Shown piece by piece: positions 1-8,241 of a stretch of 64,000 nucleotides of DNA (its first letter is position 1; each line of letters opens with the position of its first letter). Origin of the DNA: Rothia endophytica (GTDB taxonomy: Bacteria; Actinomycetota; Actinomycetes; Actinomycetales; Micrococcaceae). The stretch covers positions 248,001 through 312,000 of the forward strand of contig NZ_CAKMSJ010000003.1 of NCBI RefSeq assembly GCF_928381505.1, read 5' to 3'. The notes below the pieces were generated by a model. The model was given only the letters and a program-made list of their open reading frames with translations. It did not search any database and was not told the origin of the DNA. The position numbers and the translations under genes were made by a program.

Positions 1-34
1 TAAGCAAACCCTCCATTATTTAGGCGGCAGGGCT

Positions 35-1435
35 TTAGCCGCGGGACACCTTAATCATTTCCTCGCGGTCTACCACCTTGACGCGGGCGCGGGGCTCACC
101 GGCGGCGTCCTGGGACTGGGCGCCCAGTGCCTTTTCGTGCTCGTCCAGCCTCTGCCAGCCTTCCCAGGTGGTGTACTCGATACCCTTGGCGTCCATGTGG
201 GCGTTGATGGAATCAACCTCGGGCTGCGCTGCGGTGTAGAGGTCCAGGCGGTCTTCGAGCAGGTGGGTGATGGTTTCAAGCGCATCTGACTTGGTGGAGC
301 CGATGAGGCCGACGGGACCGCGCTTGATCCAGCCGGTGGCGTAGAGGCCGGGCACGGGCACGCTGGAGTCGTCGATGACGCGGCCTTCGACGTTGGTGAC
401 GACGCCGCGTTCGATGTCGAAACCGACCTCGGGTAGTTCGGTGCCGAAGTAGCCGATGGCGCGGTAGACAGCCTGCACGGGGTAGTCGATGAACTCGCCG
501 GTGCCTTCTACACCGCCGTTGCCGTTGAGGGCGGTGCGTTCCATCTTGATACCGGTGACCTTGCCGTCTTCGCCCATGATTTCAGCGGGTGACTGCAGGA
601 AGTGCAGGTGCAGGCGGCGGGATGCGGTCTGCTCGGTTTCCTTCTGCTCTTCGCGCCACTTGTTGAGGGTCTTCATCATGACCTTGACCTGGCTGTTGGT
701 GGTCATGGCTTCTTCTGAGGCTTCGTCGAACTGGAAGTCTTCGTCGTAGAGCACAATGTCGACGTCGCGGGAGTGGGCCAGTTCGCGCAGTTCCAGGGGG
801 GTGAACTTGATCTGGGCGGGGCCGCGGCGGCCAAAGACATGCACGTCAGTAACGGGTGACTTCTTTAGACCCTCGTAGACGTTGGCGGGGATTTCGGTGA
901 CCAGCATGTCATCGGCGTGCTTGGAGAGTACGCGGGCGACATCCAGCGCTACGTTGCCGTTACCCAGCACGGCGATTTCCTTGGCGTTCAGGGGCCATTC
1001 GCGGGGGTAGTCTGGGTGGCCGTCGTACCAGGAGACGAAGTCTGAGGCGCCGTAGGAGCCGTCAAGTTCAACGCCGGGGATGTCCAGGGAGGCGTCCTTG
1101 ATAGCGCCGGTGGCGAAGATGATGGCGTCGTAGTGCTCTTTGAGTTCAGCCAGGGTGATGTCGGTGCCGTACTCTACGTTGCCGAAGAAGCGGATGTCGC
1201 CGCGGTCCAGCACCTTGTGCAGGGCGTTGACGATGCCCTTGATGCGGGGGTGGTCGGGGGCGACGCCGTAGCGGATGAGGCCGAAGGGTGCGGGGTAGCG
1301 GTCGAAGATGTCGATGGCTACGGGAACATCCCCGTTTTTGACTTCTTCACTTTTGGTGAGGATGTCGGCGGCGTAGATACCGGCGGGGCCTGCACCGATG
1401 ACGGCGACGCGCAGGGCGCGGGGTGCTTGAGACAC
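35..1435 (-). CDS. fprA: FprA-type ferredoxin/flavodoxin-NADP+ reductase
   Basis: FAD- and NADP-dependent reductase of the adrenodoxin-reductase-like family, which passes electrons between NADPH and ferredoxins. The N-terminal dinucleotide motif GAGPAG lies at residues 14-19 and is followed by the family segment DRYPAPFGLIRYGVAPDH. A second, NADP-binding motif (LGNGNVALDVAR) is near residue 160, and the C-terminal region contains GWIKRGPVGLIGSTKSDA. The reading frame stays open further upstream, but a GTG at 1435 preceded by AAAGGA is the best start and gives 466 residues. It is monocistronic at the left edge of the window; bases 1-34 hold nothing recognisable. The family assignment is secure; the partner ferredoxin is unknown. 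Confidence 0.93.
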   Translation of the reverse strand: MSQAPRALRVAVIGAGPAGIYAADILTKSEEVKNGDVPVAIDIFDRYPAPFGLIRYGVAPDHPRIKGIVNALHKVLDRGDIRFFGNVEYGTDITLAELKEHYDAIIFATGAIKDASLDIPGVELDGSYGASDFVSWYDGHPDYPREWPLNAKEIAVLGNGNVALDVARVLSKHADDMLVTEIPANVYEGLKKSPVTDVHVFGRRGPAQIKFTPLELRELAHSRDVDIVLYDEDFQFDEASEEAMTTNSQVKVMMKTLNKWREEQKETEQTASRRLHLHFLQSPAEIMGEDGKVTGIKMERTALNGNGGVEGTGEFIDYPVQAVYRAIGYFGTELPEVGFDIERGVVTNVEGRVIDDSSVPVPGLYATGWIKRGPVGLIGSTKSDALETITHLLEDRLDLYTAAQPEVDSINAHMDAKGIEYTTWEGWQRLDEHEKALGAQSQDAAGEPRARVKVVDREEMIKVSRG

Positions 1436-1661
1436 AGTTGTTCCTTTCGTACACGCGGTGGGCGTGCCAAACGTAGACATTGCCTACCAGTTTACCGAGC
1501 GCAAGCGGTAGTTGGCCGAGATAAGCACACCCAGCGAGCATGAATTAGGTCAAAAGAGCGTGCGGTTATTGCAACAGAAGCTCTAGCGCTCTGACTTTGC
1601 CACGAAAATTTTCTACCAAAAACTCTAATGGGAGCAATTTTTTCCTTTTTATCTCAAACCT

Positions 1662-1713
1662 TTGAACCGAAGGAGTTAGGGCACCTATAGTTGAGCTAAA
1701 CCCACAAGGGTTT
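1662..1713 (+). promoter_or_regulatory. Promoter and short dyad before the peptide-kinase-regulator unit
   Basis: TTGAAC (1662-1667), an 18-bp spacer and TATAGT (1686-1691) form a plausible sigma-70 type promoter, placing transcription start near 1698. Exactly there begins a 6-bp inverted repeat, AAACCC-acaa-GGGTTT (1698-1713), which could be an operator or a 5' mRNA hairpin. Further upstream is the 10-bp palindrome GAAAATTTTC (1604-1613) in an AT-rich stretch. The rest of 1436-1661 holds no gene that I can support. Confidence 0.55.
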
Positions 1714-1736
1714 CCTCGTGAAAGGGACACCAGACT

Positions 1737-1868
1737 ATGAAGCAGCTCCTCGCCGTCCTCCTTATCTCTGCCAGCAGCACCTTGGGTGTGAGCGCCTACC
1801 AGACCGTCACTCACATGGACGATAGCCCGCAGGGTGTCTGCCAGTGGCTCCCCTTCATCTGCCGCTAG
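1737..1868 (+). CDS. Small secreted two-cysteine peptide precursor (candidate signal peptide)
   Basis: A 43-codon ORF, ATG at 1737 after AAAGGGA, ending three bases before the kinase start. The N terminus is a signal-peptide-like stretch (one Lys, then a hydrophobic core LLAVLLIS) with a plausible signal-peptidase site after GVSA (residues 17-20). That would leave a mature peptide of about 23 residues ending in GVCQWLPFICR. The two cysteines are six residues apart and enclose an aromatic/hydrophobic core, as in a disulfide- or thiolactone-closed ring. Its position directly ahead of a polytopic HisKA_3 kinase and a LuxR-type regulator suggests an autoinducer for that kinase. I recognise no family and see no AgrB-like processing gene nearby. 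The coding status rests on RBS, tight spacing and signal-like composition. Confidence 0.7.
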   Translation: MKQLLAVLLISASSTLGVSAYQTVTHMDDSPQGVCQWLPFICR

Positions 1869-1871
1869 CAG

Positions 1872-3026
1872 ATGCGACAAACCCTGCAGCGGGTTTTTGC
1901 CCTTAAGTTTCGTGCGCCCTCTCTGCTGGTCAAAAAAATCAGCCTGGGAATCGGTATCTTCTTCGCTGTCGTTGAAATCCTGAGCTGGATTATCAACGGC
2001 AGTGTGGGCGGGTGGGTTCAGGCGCTCACCCCAGCCTTCTGCCTCACCTGGGGCTTACTCATCTACCGGGGTAGAAGCTATGCGGTGCCTTTCTTTGCCT
2101 TCTGCTTTACCCTGTGGTTTATCAGCGACGCATCGGGCCAGACCCCCTTTGCGCTCTACGCTCTCTTCATCTGTATCATCCACTCCTCAGCGGCGCAGAA
2201 TATTTTCAACCTTCTGGTGCTCACACTGATAGCAGTAGATGACTACCGCCTCAATAGCCCAGATCTGCTGTCCTACATCCCACTGATTTTCTGCATCTTC
2301 TTCATCCTGCCCCTGGCAGTGCGCCTGCACTGGGAGGGGCGGCTGCGCTCAGAAAGCACCCTAGCCATCTACCGCGAGCGCGTTAGCGAAGCTAACCGGG
2401 AACTCGCCCGAGAGCTGCACGATACCGTAGCCCGGCACATCAGCGTCATTAACCTCAACGCCCACAGTGCTCTGCAGCAGGCTGAGACGACCGGTAAGGA
2501 CGCCGCACTAACTGCCATCACCACCAGTTCAGACCGGGCGCTGACCGATGTTCGTGCTCTCATTCAGACTGCTAGAGATGACCAGGGCCTCAGCGGGGCT
2601 CCCCAGCTTCCGGCAGCGAACGTCCCGCCGCTGGGTGATGCCCTACGCTCCGAGCTAGAAAACCTGCGGTCTAAGGGTTTCATGGTGAGGGCAGCTATTG
2701 ATTACAGTTCCAGCGATGTGCCCGAGGGCCTGCGCCCCACCGTCTACAAAATCATCAAAGAGCTTGCTTTTAATGCCAGCAAGTATGCTCAGCCTGACAC
2801 AGAAATTGATCTTCAGGTCAGCCCCAATCTCACGGGCATCACCATTAGGACCAGTAACCTGGTGAAGACCGGTACACTGCAGAAAAAGGCTAAACCGGGC
2901 GAACCTGGGACCGGCTTTGGGCTGGTTGGTATTGAAGAACGCATCCGCCGGTTGGGTGGCACGATGAGCTACGGCGCCGTGGCTGACCGCTGGGACCTGA
3001 CCATTCACCTTCCCATCCCCCTGTAA
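1872..3026 (+). CDS. Polytopic sensor histidine kinase (HisKA_3 family)
   Basis: A 384-residue sensor kinase of the NarX/DegS-like class. About six membrane segments fill residues 22-155 with very short loops and no extracellular sensor domain. This layout is typical of kinases that sense peptides or membrane stress. The dimerisation/phosphoacceptor motif ELARELHDTVARH places the phospho-His at H183. The N box is KELAFNASKYA (N301) and the G box is GTGFGLVGIEER (346-357). It starts with ATG three bases after the peptide gene and is followed 11 bp later by its regulator, so the three genes are probably one transcript. The ligand is inferred to be the upstream peptide; that is untested. Confidence 0.88.
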   Translation: MRQTLQRVFALKFRAPSLLVKKISLGIGIFFAVVEILSWIINGSVGGWVQALTPAFCLTWGLLIYRGRSYAVPFFAFCFTLWFISDASGQTPFALYALFICIIHSSAAQNIFNLLVLTLIAVDDYRLNSPDLLSYIPLIFCIFFILPLAVRLHWEGRLRSESTLAIYRERVSEANRELARELHDTVARHISVINLNAHSALQQAETTGKDAALTAITTSSDRALTDVRALIQTARDDQGLSGAPQLPAANVPPLGDALRSELENLRSKGFMVRAAIDYSSSDVPEGLRPTVYKIIKELAFNASKYAQPDTEIDLQVSPNLTGITIRTSNLVKTGTLQKKAKPGEPGTGFGLVGIEERIRRLGGTMSYGAVADRWDLTIHLPIPL

Positions 3027-3037
3027 AGGATATAACC

Positions 3038-3688
3038 GTGCAGACTATTAGGGTGGCCATCGTTGATGATGTGCCCGAAATCCGTGAGGTTCTCAGTCTC
3101 TATATGGAGAGCTTGAGCGGCCTTGAGCTGGTGGGCGAAGCGACCAACGGGGCTGAAGCGCTTGAACTGGTAGCTAGTACTGAGCCTGATGTGATGCTCA
3201 TGGACCTGCAAATGCCCGTTTTGGATGGCATTGAGGCGACCGTTGCCCTGCGAGAGAGCTATCCAGAGTTGACCGTTATTGCCCTGACTACCTTCGTTGA
3301 TCACTACTACGTGACGGGGGCGCTGAGGGCTGGGGTTCACGGCTATCTGCTGAAGAACTCAAGCCCCAGCCAGGTTGATACTGCTATCAGGGCAGCCCTT
3401 GAGGGGCGCACCCTGATTGACCGGCGCGCACTTGCTTCGCTGGTTGCCTCCATGAACGCTGCCGACTACCCACAGGGGGACCCCTGGGTGCAGCTCAGCG
3501 AGGATGAGCAGACCATTGTGAAGCTGGTTTGCTTGGGCAAAACGGATCAAGAAATCGCGGATCAGCTAGGCTCCCCGCTCTCTAGCATGAAGAACCAGCT
3601 CGGCTCCATTTACAGCACCCTGGGCATCAACACCCGCCTGCAGATACTGGTGGAGGCGGGGCGCTACAACTTCCCTATCTTCAACTAG
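3038..3688 (+). CDS. NarL/LuxR-family response regulator
   Basis: A 216-residue response regulator. The receiver domain has the acidic pair D10/D11, phosphoacceptor D56 (LMDLQMP), switch residue T84 and K106 (LLKN). A LuxR-type helix-turn-helix follows at about 150-205, with TDQEIADQLGSPLSSMKNQLGSIYSTLGI. It starts with GTG after AAAGGATATAACC and is cotranscribed with the kinase. The target is unknown; the closest candidates are its own promoter (dyad 1698-1713) and the convergent Pel-like operon. The stop codon lies inside an inverted repeat shared with the convergent gene. Confidence 0.9.
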   Translation: MQTIRVAIVDDVPEIREVLSLYMESLSGLELVGEATNGAEALELVASTEPDVMLMDLQMPVLDGIEATVALRESYPELTVIALTTFVDHYYVTGALRAGVHGYLLKNSSPSQVDTAIRAALEGRTLIDRRALASLVASMNAADYPQGDPWVQLSEDEQTIVKLVCLGKTDQEIADQLGSPLSSMKNQLGSIYSTLGINTRLQILVEAGRYNFPIFN

Positions 3689-3701
3689 CTCCGAGCTAGT
3701 T
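3683..3701. terminator. Short inverted repeat between convergent genes
   Basis: AACTAGCTC-C-GAGCTAGTT is a perfect 9-bp dyad containing both the TAG of the regulator gene and the TAG of the minus-strand GHL15-like gene. There is no strong T-tract on either side, so terminator function is only plausible. Confidence 0.4.
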
Positions 3702-4847
3702 CCAGGTAGAGCGAAAGATAGCCCCACCGTGGGCAGGAAGAACCAGTGTGGACGGTGCGGGGCCGGTAGCTGAAACCAGGCCGGCAGGCAGGGTGAGGGT
3801 GCCTGAATCTTTGTGACCGAGGTTGATAGCCGCCCAGCCCTGGCTGAAACGGCGCACCCAAGCACCCTTAGTCATCAGGGCATCCCCGTGCGGGGCGCCC
3901 AAATCCCAGTCCAGTTCTTCTCGCCAGGGGGTGCCGTTATGGGCATCGTGGCCGCTAGCGCTCAGAGCAGACCAGTGGCCAGCACCAAAGACCCAGAAAG
4001 CGGCGAGTGCCGCCAGGAAGTTAGGGTGGTCGTCCTGCCCGTCTGTGGCTGCCCGCAGCAGGGTCAGCCTGGGGCTGCGCACCCCCATCTCAGGAACCTG
4101 ACCCAGAGCCACGGGGCGGTGGTGACCAATCATCTGCTCCATCTGAGCTAGAGCAGAAGGCTGATCCAGGAAGTCGGTTTCTGACCAGCCCAAAAAGACC
4201 TCTTCAAAACCGCCACCGTAAGCACTGTGACGCTCCCACTTGCCCGGTCTCACACGCGATTCTGCAATGTTGGGCACCAGAATTTTACCCCCGGCGTTCA
4301 GCGCCCGCCCGGCGTCTTTCACCAGGCGGTCCAAGCCGCGATGAAATTCTTTCAAGCTACTGGCGCCCTGAATGGGCAGGTTAAGGCCGTAGTAATCGCC
4401 GTGGATATCGTTATCTGCCATGACCCCGTCAAAGGGTGAGGCAGCAATCTCGGTGGTCACGTTGCGTACCCAGTGCCAGCGGTAACTCGAGGACCACACC
4501 TGCATTTGGTAGTGCCCAGGGTAGCCGATCCATTCAATGAGCTGACCATCCAAACGGCGGGCAAACCACTGCTCCCCCGCCTGCTCAGCCTGCTCCGCCT
4601 CAGCATAGGAAACGCCCGAGGTAAAAGGGCCCTCAGTTTCATAGCTACGGGTGGAGGACAGGCACTTGTAGCAGAGCACCGTCATGGCAGGGTTAAGCTC
4701 CTTAAGCCGCGCAGCAGCATAAACCTGCCGCGGCTGAAGAAGGGCTACGGAGTAGCGCTCAGCAGCGAACTCAATTTGATCCTCTGTAATTGGCTCCCCG
4801 CCGTAGCGTACCCACAGGCCTCTGTTTGCTGGCTTACCAAAATTCAT
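3696..4847 (-). CDS. Putative glycoside hydrolase (GHL15-like TIM barrel) of the Pel-like cluster
   Basis: A 383-residue protein without signal peptide or membrane segment, resembling the hypothetical glycosyl hydrolase family GHL15. Visible features are an N-terminal GLWVRYGG strand, several Trp/Tyr-rich segments and the strand FDGVMADNDIHGDYYG, whose acidic residues sit where barrel hydrolases carry catalytic carboxylates. A C-terminal beta-rich part ends HGGAIFRSTWN. The ATG overlaps the TGA of the PelF-like gene (ATGA), so the two are translationally coupled. By context it would trim or modify the polysaccharide, but the lack of an export signal is odd for that role. Confidence 0.65.
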   Translation of the reverse strand: MNFGKPANRGLWVRYGGEPITEDQIEFAAERYSVALLQPRQVYAAARLKELNPAMTVLCYKCLSSTRSYETEGPFTSGVSYAEAEQAEQAGEQWFARRLDGQLIEWIGYPGHYQMQVWSSSYRWHWVRNVTTEIAASPFDGVMADNDIHGDYYGLNLPIQGASSLKEFHRGLDRLVKDAGRALNAGGKILVPNIAESRVRPGKWERHSAYGGGFEEVFLGWSETDFLDQPSALAQMEQMIGHHRPVALGQVPEMGVRSPRLTLLRAATDGQDDHPNFLAALAAFWVFGAGHWSALSASGHDAHNGTPWREELDWDLGAPHGDALMTKGAWVRRFSQGWAAINLGHKDSGTLTLPAGLVSATGPAPSTLVLPAHGGAIFRSTWN

Positions 4848-6587
4848 GAGCCAGCGGTGAAAGTGGTGGCGGCCAAGTCAGTGCCCAACCCGCGTTCCAG
4901 AAGAGAGATCTGCTGTTCACGCTCGTCGGAGGGGATGCTGCGCACCGAGTCAATGGACATGCCGGCGTGCTCCGGCTTGGGTTCCATCTTGCCCAAGTCA
5001 CGGTAAATCATGTTGTAGCGTTCCATCACGGTATGCAACTGGAAGAACTGCTGGACGCGCTCACGAGCGTTGATGCAGAGCTGCTCGTAGAAGGCAGGGT
5101 TATCCATGATGCGCTGCAGTGCCTGCGCAAACCCTTCTGGGTCACCTGCCTGGGTAAGAATGCCGCAGCGTTCAATCATCTCGCCATTATCAGCCACCAG
5201 GGTGTCATCAATCAGCTGAGACATTCCACCCACGTCCGAGCCAATCACAGGTATGGACGCGCTCATGGCTTCCAACGCCACAATCGGCTGGCCCTCGTTG
5301 TAACTGGGCATAACCAGGGCGTCGAATTCGCCCAGCTTCTCACGCACGTTCACGGTGCCGTGGAAGGTGATGTAGTCTTCAAGCCCCTTGGCGGCGATTG
5401 CCTCGCGGCACTCGTCGTAGTACCAGGGTACGTGCTCGGTGGGCCCCAGGCAGTCAATGTGCAGGTTGTAGCCCTGGTCCTTGAGGATGCCCACCGTGTC
5501 AATGAGGTCAATCAGGCCCTTAATGGGCACTACGCGGGCGATGAAAACAAACTTCCAGTGGTGGTTCTTGCCCTGCAGTTCAATCTTTTCGCGCGCGGTG
5601 CGGCGTAACGCGTAGGCCTCGTTCACATCCGAGAGCAGCATGCCGTTGGGGAGGATGACCGACTTTTCTTCGAGGCCGTGTAGCCCTTTGGCCTCGTCAA
5701 TTGCCTTGGGGTAGAGGTAGGTAATCAAATCAGCGCTAGGGTAGCAGAAACGGCCCATCTGGATCCACCAAATGACCCAGGCGCGCTGCTCGGGGGTGAG
5801 CTCAAAGATGTCCTCATCGCCCACAGCCACGGGGAAGGACATGTTGCGGTTCAGCAGGGTGTTGATGGTATCGCGCACATAAAGGTTGTGCTCGGTCAAG
5901 AGGAAGCTGGTGCCGTTATCGCGGGCTGCGGCCGCACCAATCACCGAGGCGTAGCCGGTGGTGTGGGCGTGGTAAACCCGGGCGTAGGGCATACGCTCGT
6001 GCAAGAGGGCGTAAGCCAGTGAGAAGAAGGTGCGAACCAGCCAGAAGGCGTCCGAGAAGCTCATACCCGGGAGCTTCATGCGGGTAAAGAAGACCTGCAT
6101 GAACTCCTTGGTGCCCAGCAAAGCCCACCCGGGGGTATTCCCGGTTCTTTTCAGAGAACATGCGGTCGTAGATGGACCAGAGCGGGTTAGGGTCAGAATC
6201 TTCTGACAGAGCCAGCATGGCGTCAATAATTTCGTTGCAAGCAGCGGTTCGCTGCTTAGAGTTCATTTTCAGCTCGCGCACCGGCAGGCTGAAACCGTCT
6301 CGGTGCTCTTCAAGGCTGATGTAGATGGTCTTAACCCACAGCACGTTCTGGGGCATACCGTAGAGATCTTCATTGGGTGAGTTGCTATCCCAGCTGATGT
6401 GGATAATTCCAAAGGTGATATCGGGGTTGGTGGTGATGATATCGTGCACCACAGCCGACACCCCGCCCTTCAAGAAGGGGTAGGTGGATTCCATGACGAT
6501 TGCTACGTCAACATCAGGGTAGTTAGGGTCGGTGTACTTGGGCCCGGTCTCGGGCAGGATCAAATCTTTGTAGGTATTCTCAGTCAT
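4844..6587 (-). pseudogene. pelF: PelF-like GT4 glycosyltransferase, interrupted by one frameshift
   Basis: The PelF family are cytosolic GT4 enzymes that polymerise the Pel exopolysaccharide. The N-terminal part (ATG at 6587 after GAGGGG) reads DVAIVMESTYPFLKGGVSAVVHDII up to MFSEKNREYP. The protein then continues in another frame as GWALLGTKEFMQVFF, followed by HAHTTGYASV, LLTEHNLYVRDT, FIARVVPIKG and the GT4 EX7E motif NEGQPIVALEA. Both halves are well conserved. The join is at a run of five G on the plus strand (6131-6135); four G would restore one frame of about 580 codons. It is therefore a recent frameshift, a phase-variable tract, or a sequencing error. It lies between the PelG-like and GHL15-like genes. 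Confidence 0.8.
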
Positions 6588-6628
6588 TATTGTTCCCCTC
6601 AACAATCAAAATAAGCGGTGCTAGCGAT

Positions 6629-7894
6629 TTACCAGGCAACGGCGTGACGCCAGAAAAGGTCATAGGCCGGAGTCTTCCAGGTGCGGCGGAAGGCAACATA
6701 GCTGACCGCAACGAGTAGAAGTTCACCCACCATGATGGCGAAGTAGGCGTGGGTGCCAGGGAATAGCTGGAAGGCCACCACACAAATGAAGAGATGTGCT
6801 AAGCCAATGAGCTGGGGGGCTGTGTGCGAGCCCAGGTAATCGATCTGGTAGCAAAAGACCGTTACCGCCAAGAAGAGCCAGGACGAAACAATCACGGTCA
6901 GTGCCAGGGTGAAGGATTCAGGAGACAGGAGGAACATGAGTACAGCAACGATAACGGAGCTAATGCCCGCAATCATCAGGGTGCGGCGGGTTGAATCAAC
7001 CACGCGGTTTTCAACCTTGGTGGAGTAGCTCTCAACCTGCTGGTAGCCCTTGCTCTGAATGATGGTGCGCAGGTTACCAACGGCGCGATCCACCTTGGTG
7101 GCTTCGGCTGCGAAGAAGTAGTTGTAGGCAATCACGGCGGGAGCAAGACCCATGTAAACCGCAATAACGTTCATGGTGCCGTCCAAGGTGATGAACAGGA
7201 TGTACTTATCTGCCCAGAGCACGGACCCCAGTAGGTAACCGCGTAGCATCTCTCGGGCAACCACGTGGTAGTCAAGACGTTTGAAGGCAACCAAGTGACG
7301 CAGGTGCCCGCGCAGCACAAAGAGCATGACAAAGATACCCATGAGCGGGGGCAGGAACCAGACGGCAGGGAAGGCAAGGAGTGCCAGGGCGTAAGCGAGC
7401 CAGGCAAAAGCCCAGGTGTTTCGGCTATCGGTCGGCAGGTTAGCAATCACCAGCAACTGACTAAAGACCATGTTGAAAAAGCCCAGAACCAGGAAGGCCA
7501 ACAGGGTGGTGAGGCTCCAGTTCAAAGCAAAGAAGAAGGGCAAAGAGAAGAACAGAAGAGCCGGAAGGACCGCTAGGTTAGTAGTAATCCAGTACTCAGC
7601 GAACCTGCGCATGCAGGCGTTCATCTCGCGCTCCCCCAGAAGGTCGCCCATAGCACGGTAGACCGGCAGGCAGACGCTCTGCGACATCCAGGGCACCGTA
7701 ATAGCAACTGCCAGGATGATTTGAGGTAGCTCCACCCCGCCCACCGTGATGCCAGCCATACGAGGGGTCACCAGGGGGAAGATGGACGTTAGAAGAATAA
7801 CCGGGGATAGGTAGAGAACAAACTGGTATAGAAAGCGAGCTCTCTTGTATCGGTGTTTTGACTTTTGGGTGCCTGAAAGGAGCGCTGTAGACAA
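6629..7894 (-). CDS. PelG-like polytopic exopolysaccharide transporter
   Basis: A 421-residue protein with about 11-12 membrane segments. The segment RGYLLGSVLWADKYILF, followed by a cytoplasmic stretch YNYFFAAEATKVDRAVGN, matches the pattern of PelG, the MOP-superfamily inner-membrane partner of PelF. It ends 41 bp before pelF and is the first gene of the operon. The start is uncertain: TTG at 7894 opens the frame without a clear Shine-Dalgarno sequence. PelD, PelE and PelA homologues are not in the window. The PelG assignment relies on the neighbour as well as the sequence. Confidence 0.68.
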   Translation of the reverse strand: MSTALLSGTQKSKHRYKRARFLYQFVLYLSPVILLTSIFPLVTPRMAGITVGGVELPQIILAVAITVPWMSQSVCLPVYRAMGDLLGEREMNACMRRFAEYWITTNLAVLPALLFFSLPFFFALNWSLTTLLAFLVLGFFNMVFSQLLVIANLPTDSRNTWAFAWLAYALALLAFPAVWFLPPLMGIFVMLFVLRGHLRHLVAFKRLDYHVVAREMLRGYLLGSVLWADKYILFITLDGTMNVIAVYMGLAPAVIAYNYFFAAEATKVDRAVGNLRTIIQSKGYQQVESYSTKVENRVVDSTRRTLMIAGISSVIVAVLMFLLSPESFTLALTVIVSSWLFLAVTVFCYQIDYLGSHTAPQLIGLAHLFICVVAFQLFPGTHAYFAIMVGELLLVAVSYVAFRRTWKTPAYDLFWRHAVAW

Positions 7895-8196
7895 AAATCT
7901 AGTCTCTCTGGTGGTGCGAACTTGTCACAGGCAGATCTCTGCCCTGCATTCTCAAGACTACTTCGCGCCGTGGCTAGAAAGACCCCTCGTTAAGAAAGTA
8001 TTTACTAATCAGAGAACAAGTAGCCACAGTTTGACCTTAATAATCATCAAACACCCCACACATTCGCACATCAAAGAAGAAAAACACTCCACCATTTAGG
8101 GGGCAATATGCAAACTGTGGCCTGACATGGGAAAGTGTCGCCAGCCACTATCACCAGGCCTCACAAACCCACCCTGAGCAAGAAGAGCAGACAAAA
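7895..8196. other. 300-bp upstream region of the Pel-like operon
   Basis: An AT-richer non-coding region between the operon start and the terminator of the fdh operon. It contains CCACAGTTTG (8024-8033) and its inverse CAAACTGTGG (8111-8120) about 78 bp apart, a possible pair of regulator sites. I could not fix a single convincing promoter. A short plus-strand frame across it has no homology or RBS and is not called. Confidence 0.4.
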
Positions 8197-8223
8197 GCCC
8201 CGTACCTCACAGAGGTACGGGGC
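8197..8223 (-). terminator. Rho-independent terminator of the fdh operon
   Basis: A perfect 12-bp stem, GCCCCGTACCTC / GAGGTACGGGGC, with a 3-nt loop. On the minus strand it is followed by TTTT, just after the stop of the FdhF/YdeP-like gene. Confidence 0.85.
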
Positions 8224-8241
8224 AATTCTTAAGCGGCTCAG

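Noticed and set aside
1566..1880. Minus-strand 104-codon frame
   Set aside because: It is antisense to the peptide gene and its leader, has no homology or RBS, and its composition looks like a shadow.
7845..8099. 84-codon plus-strand frame
   Set aside because: It overlaps the PelG-like start antisense and continues through AT-rich leader DNA without RBS or similarity.
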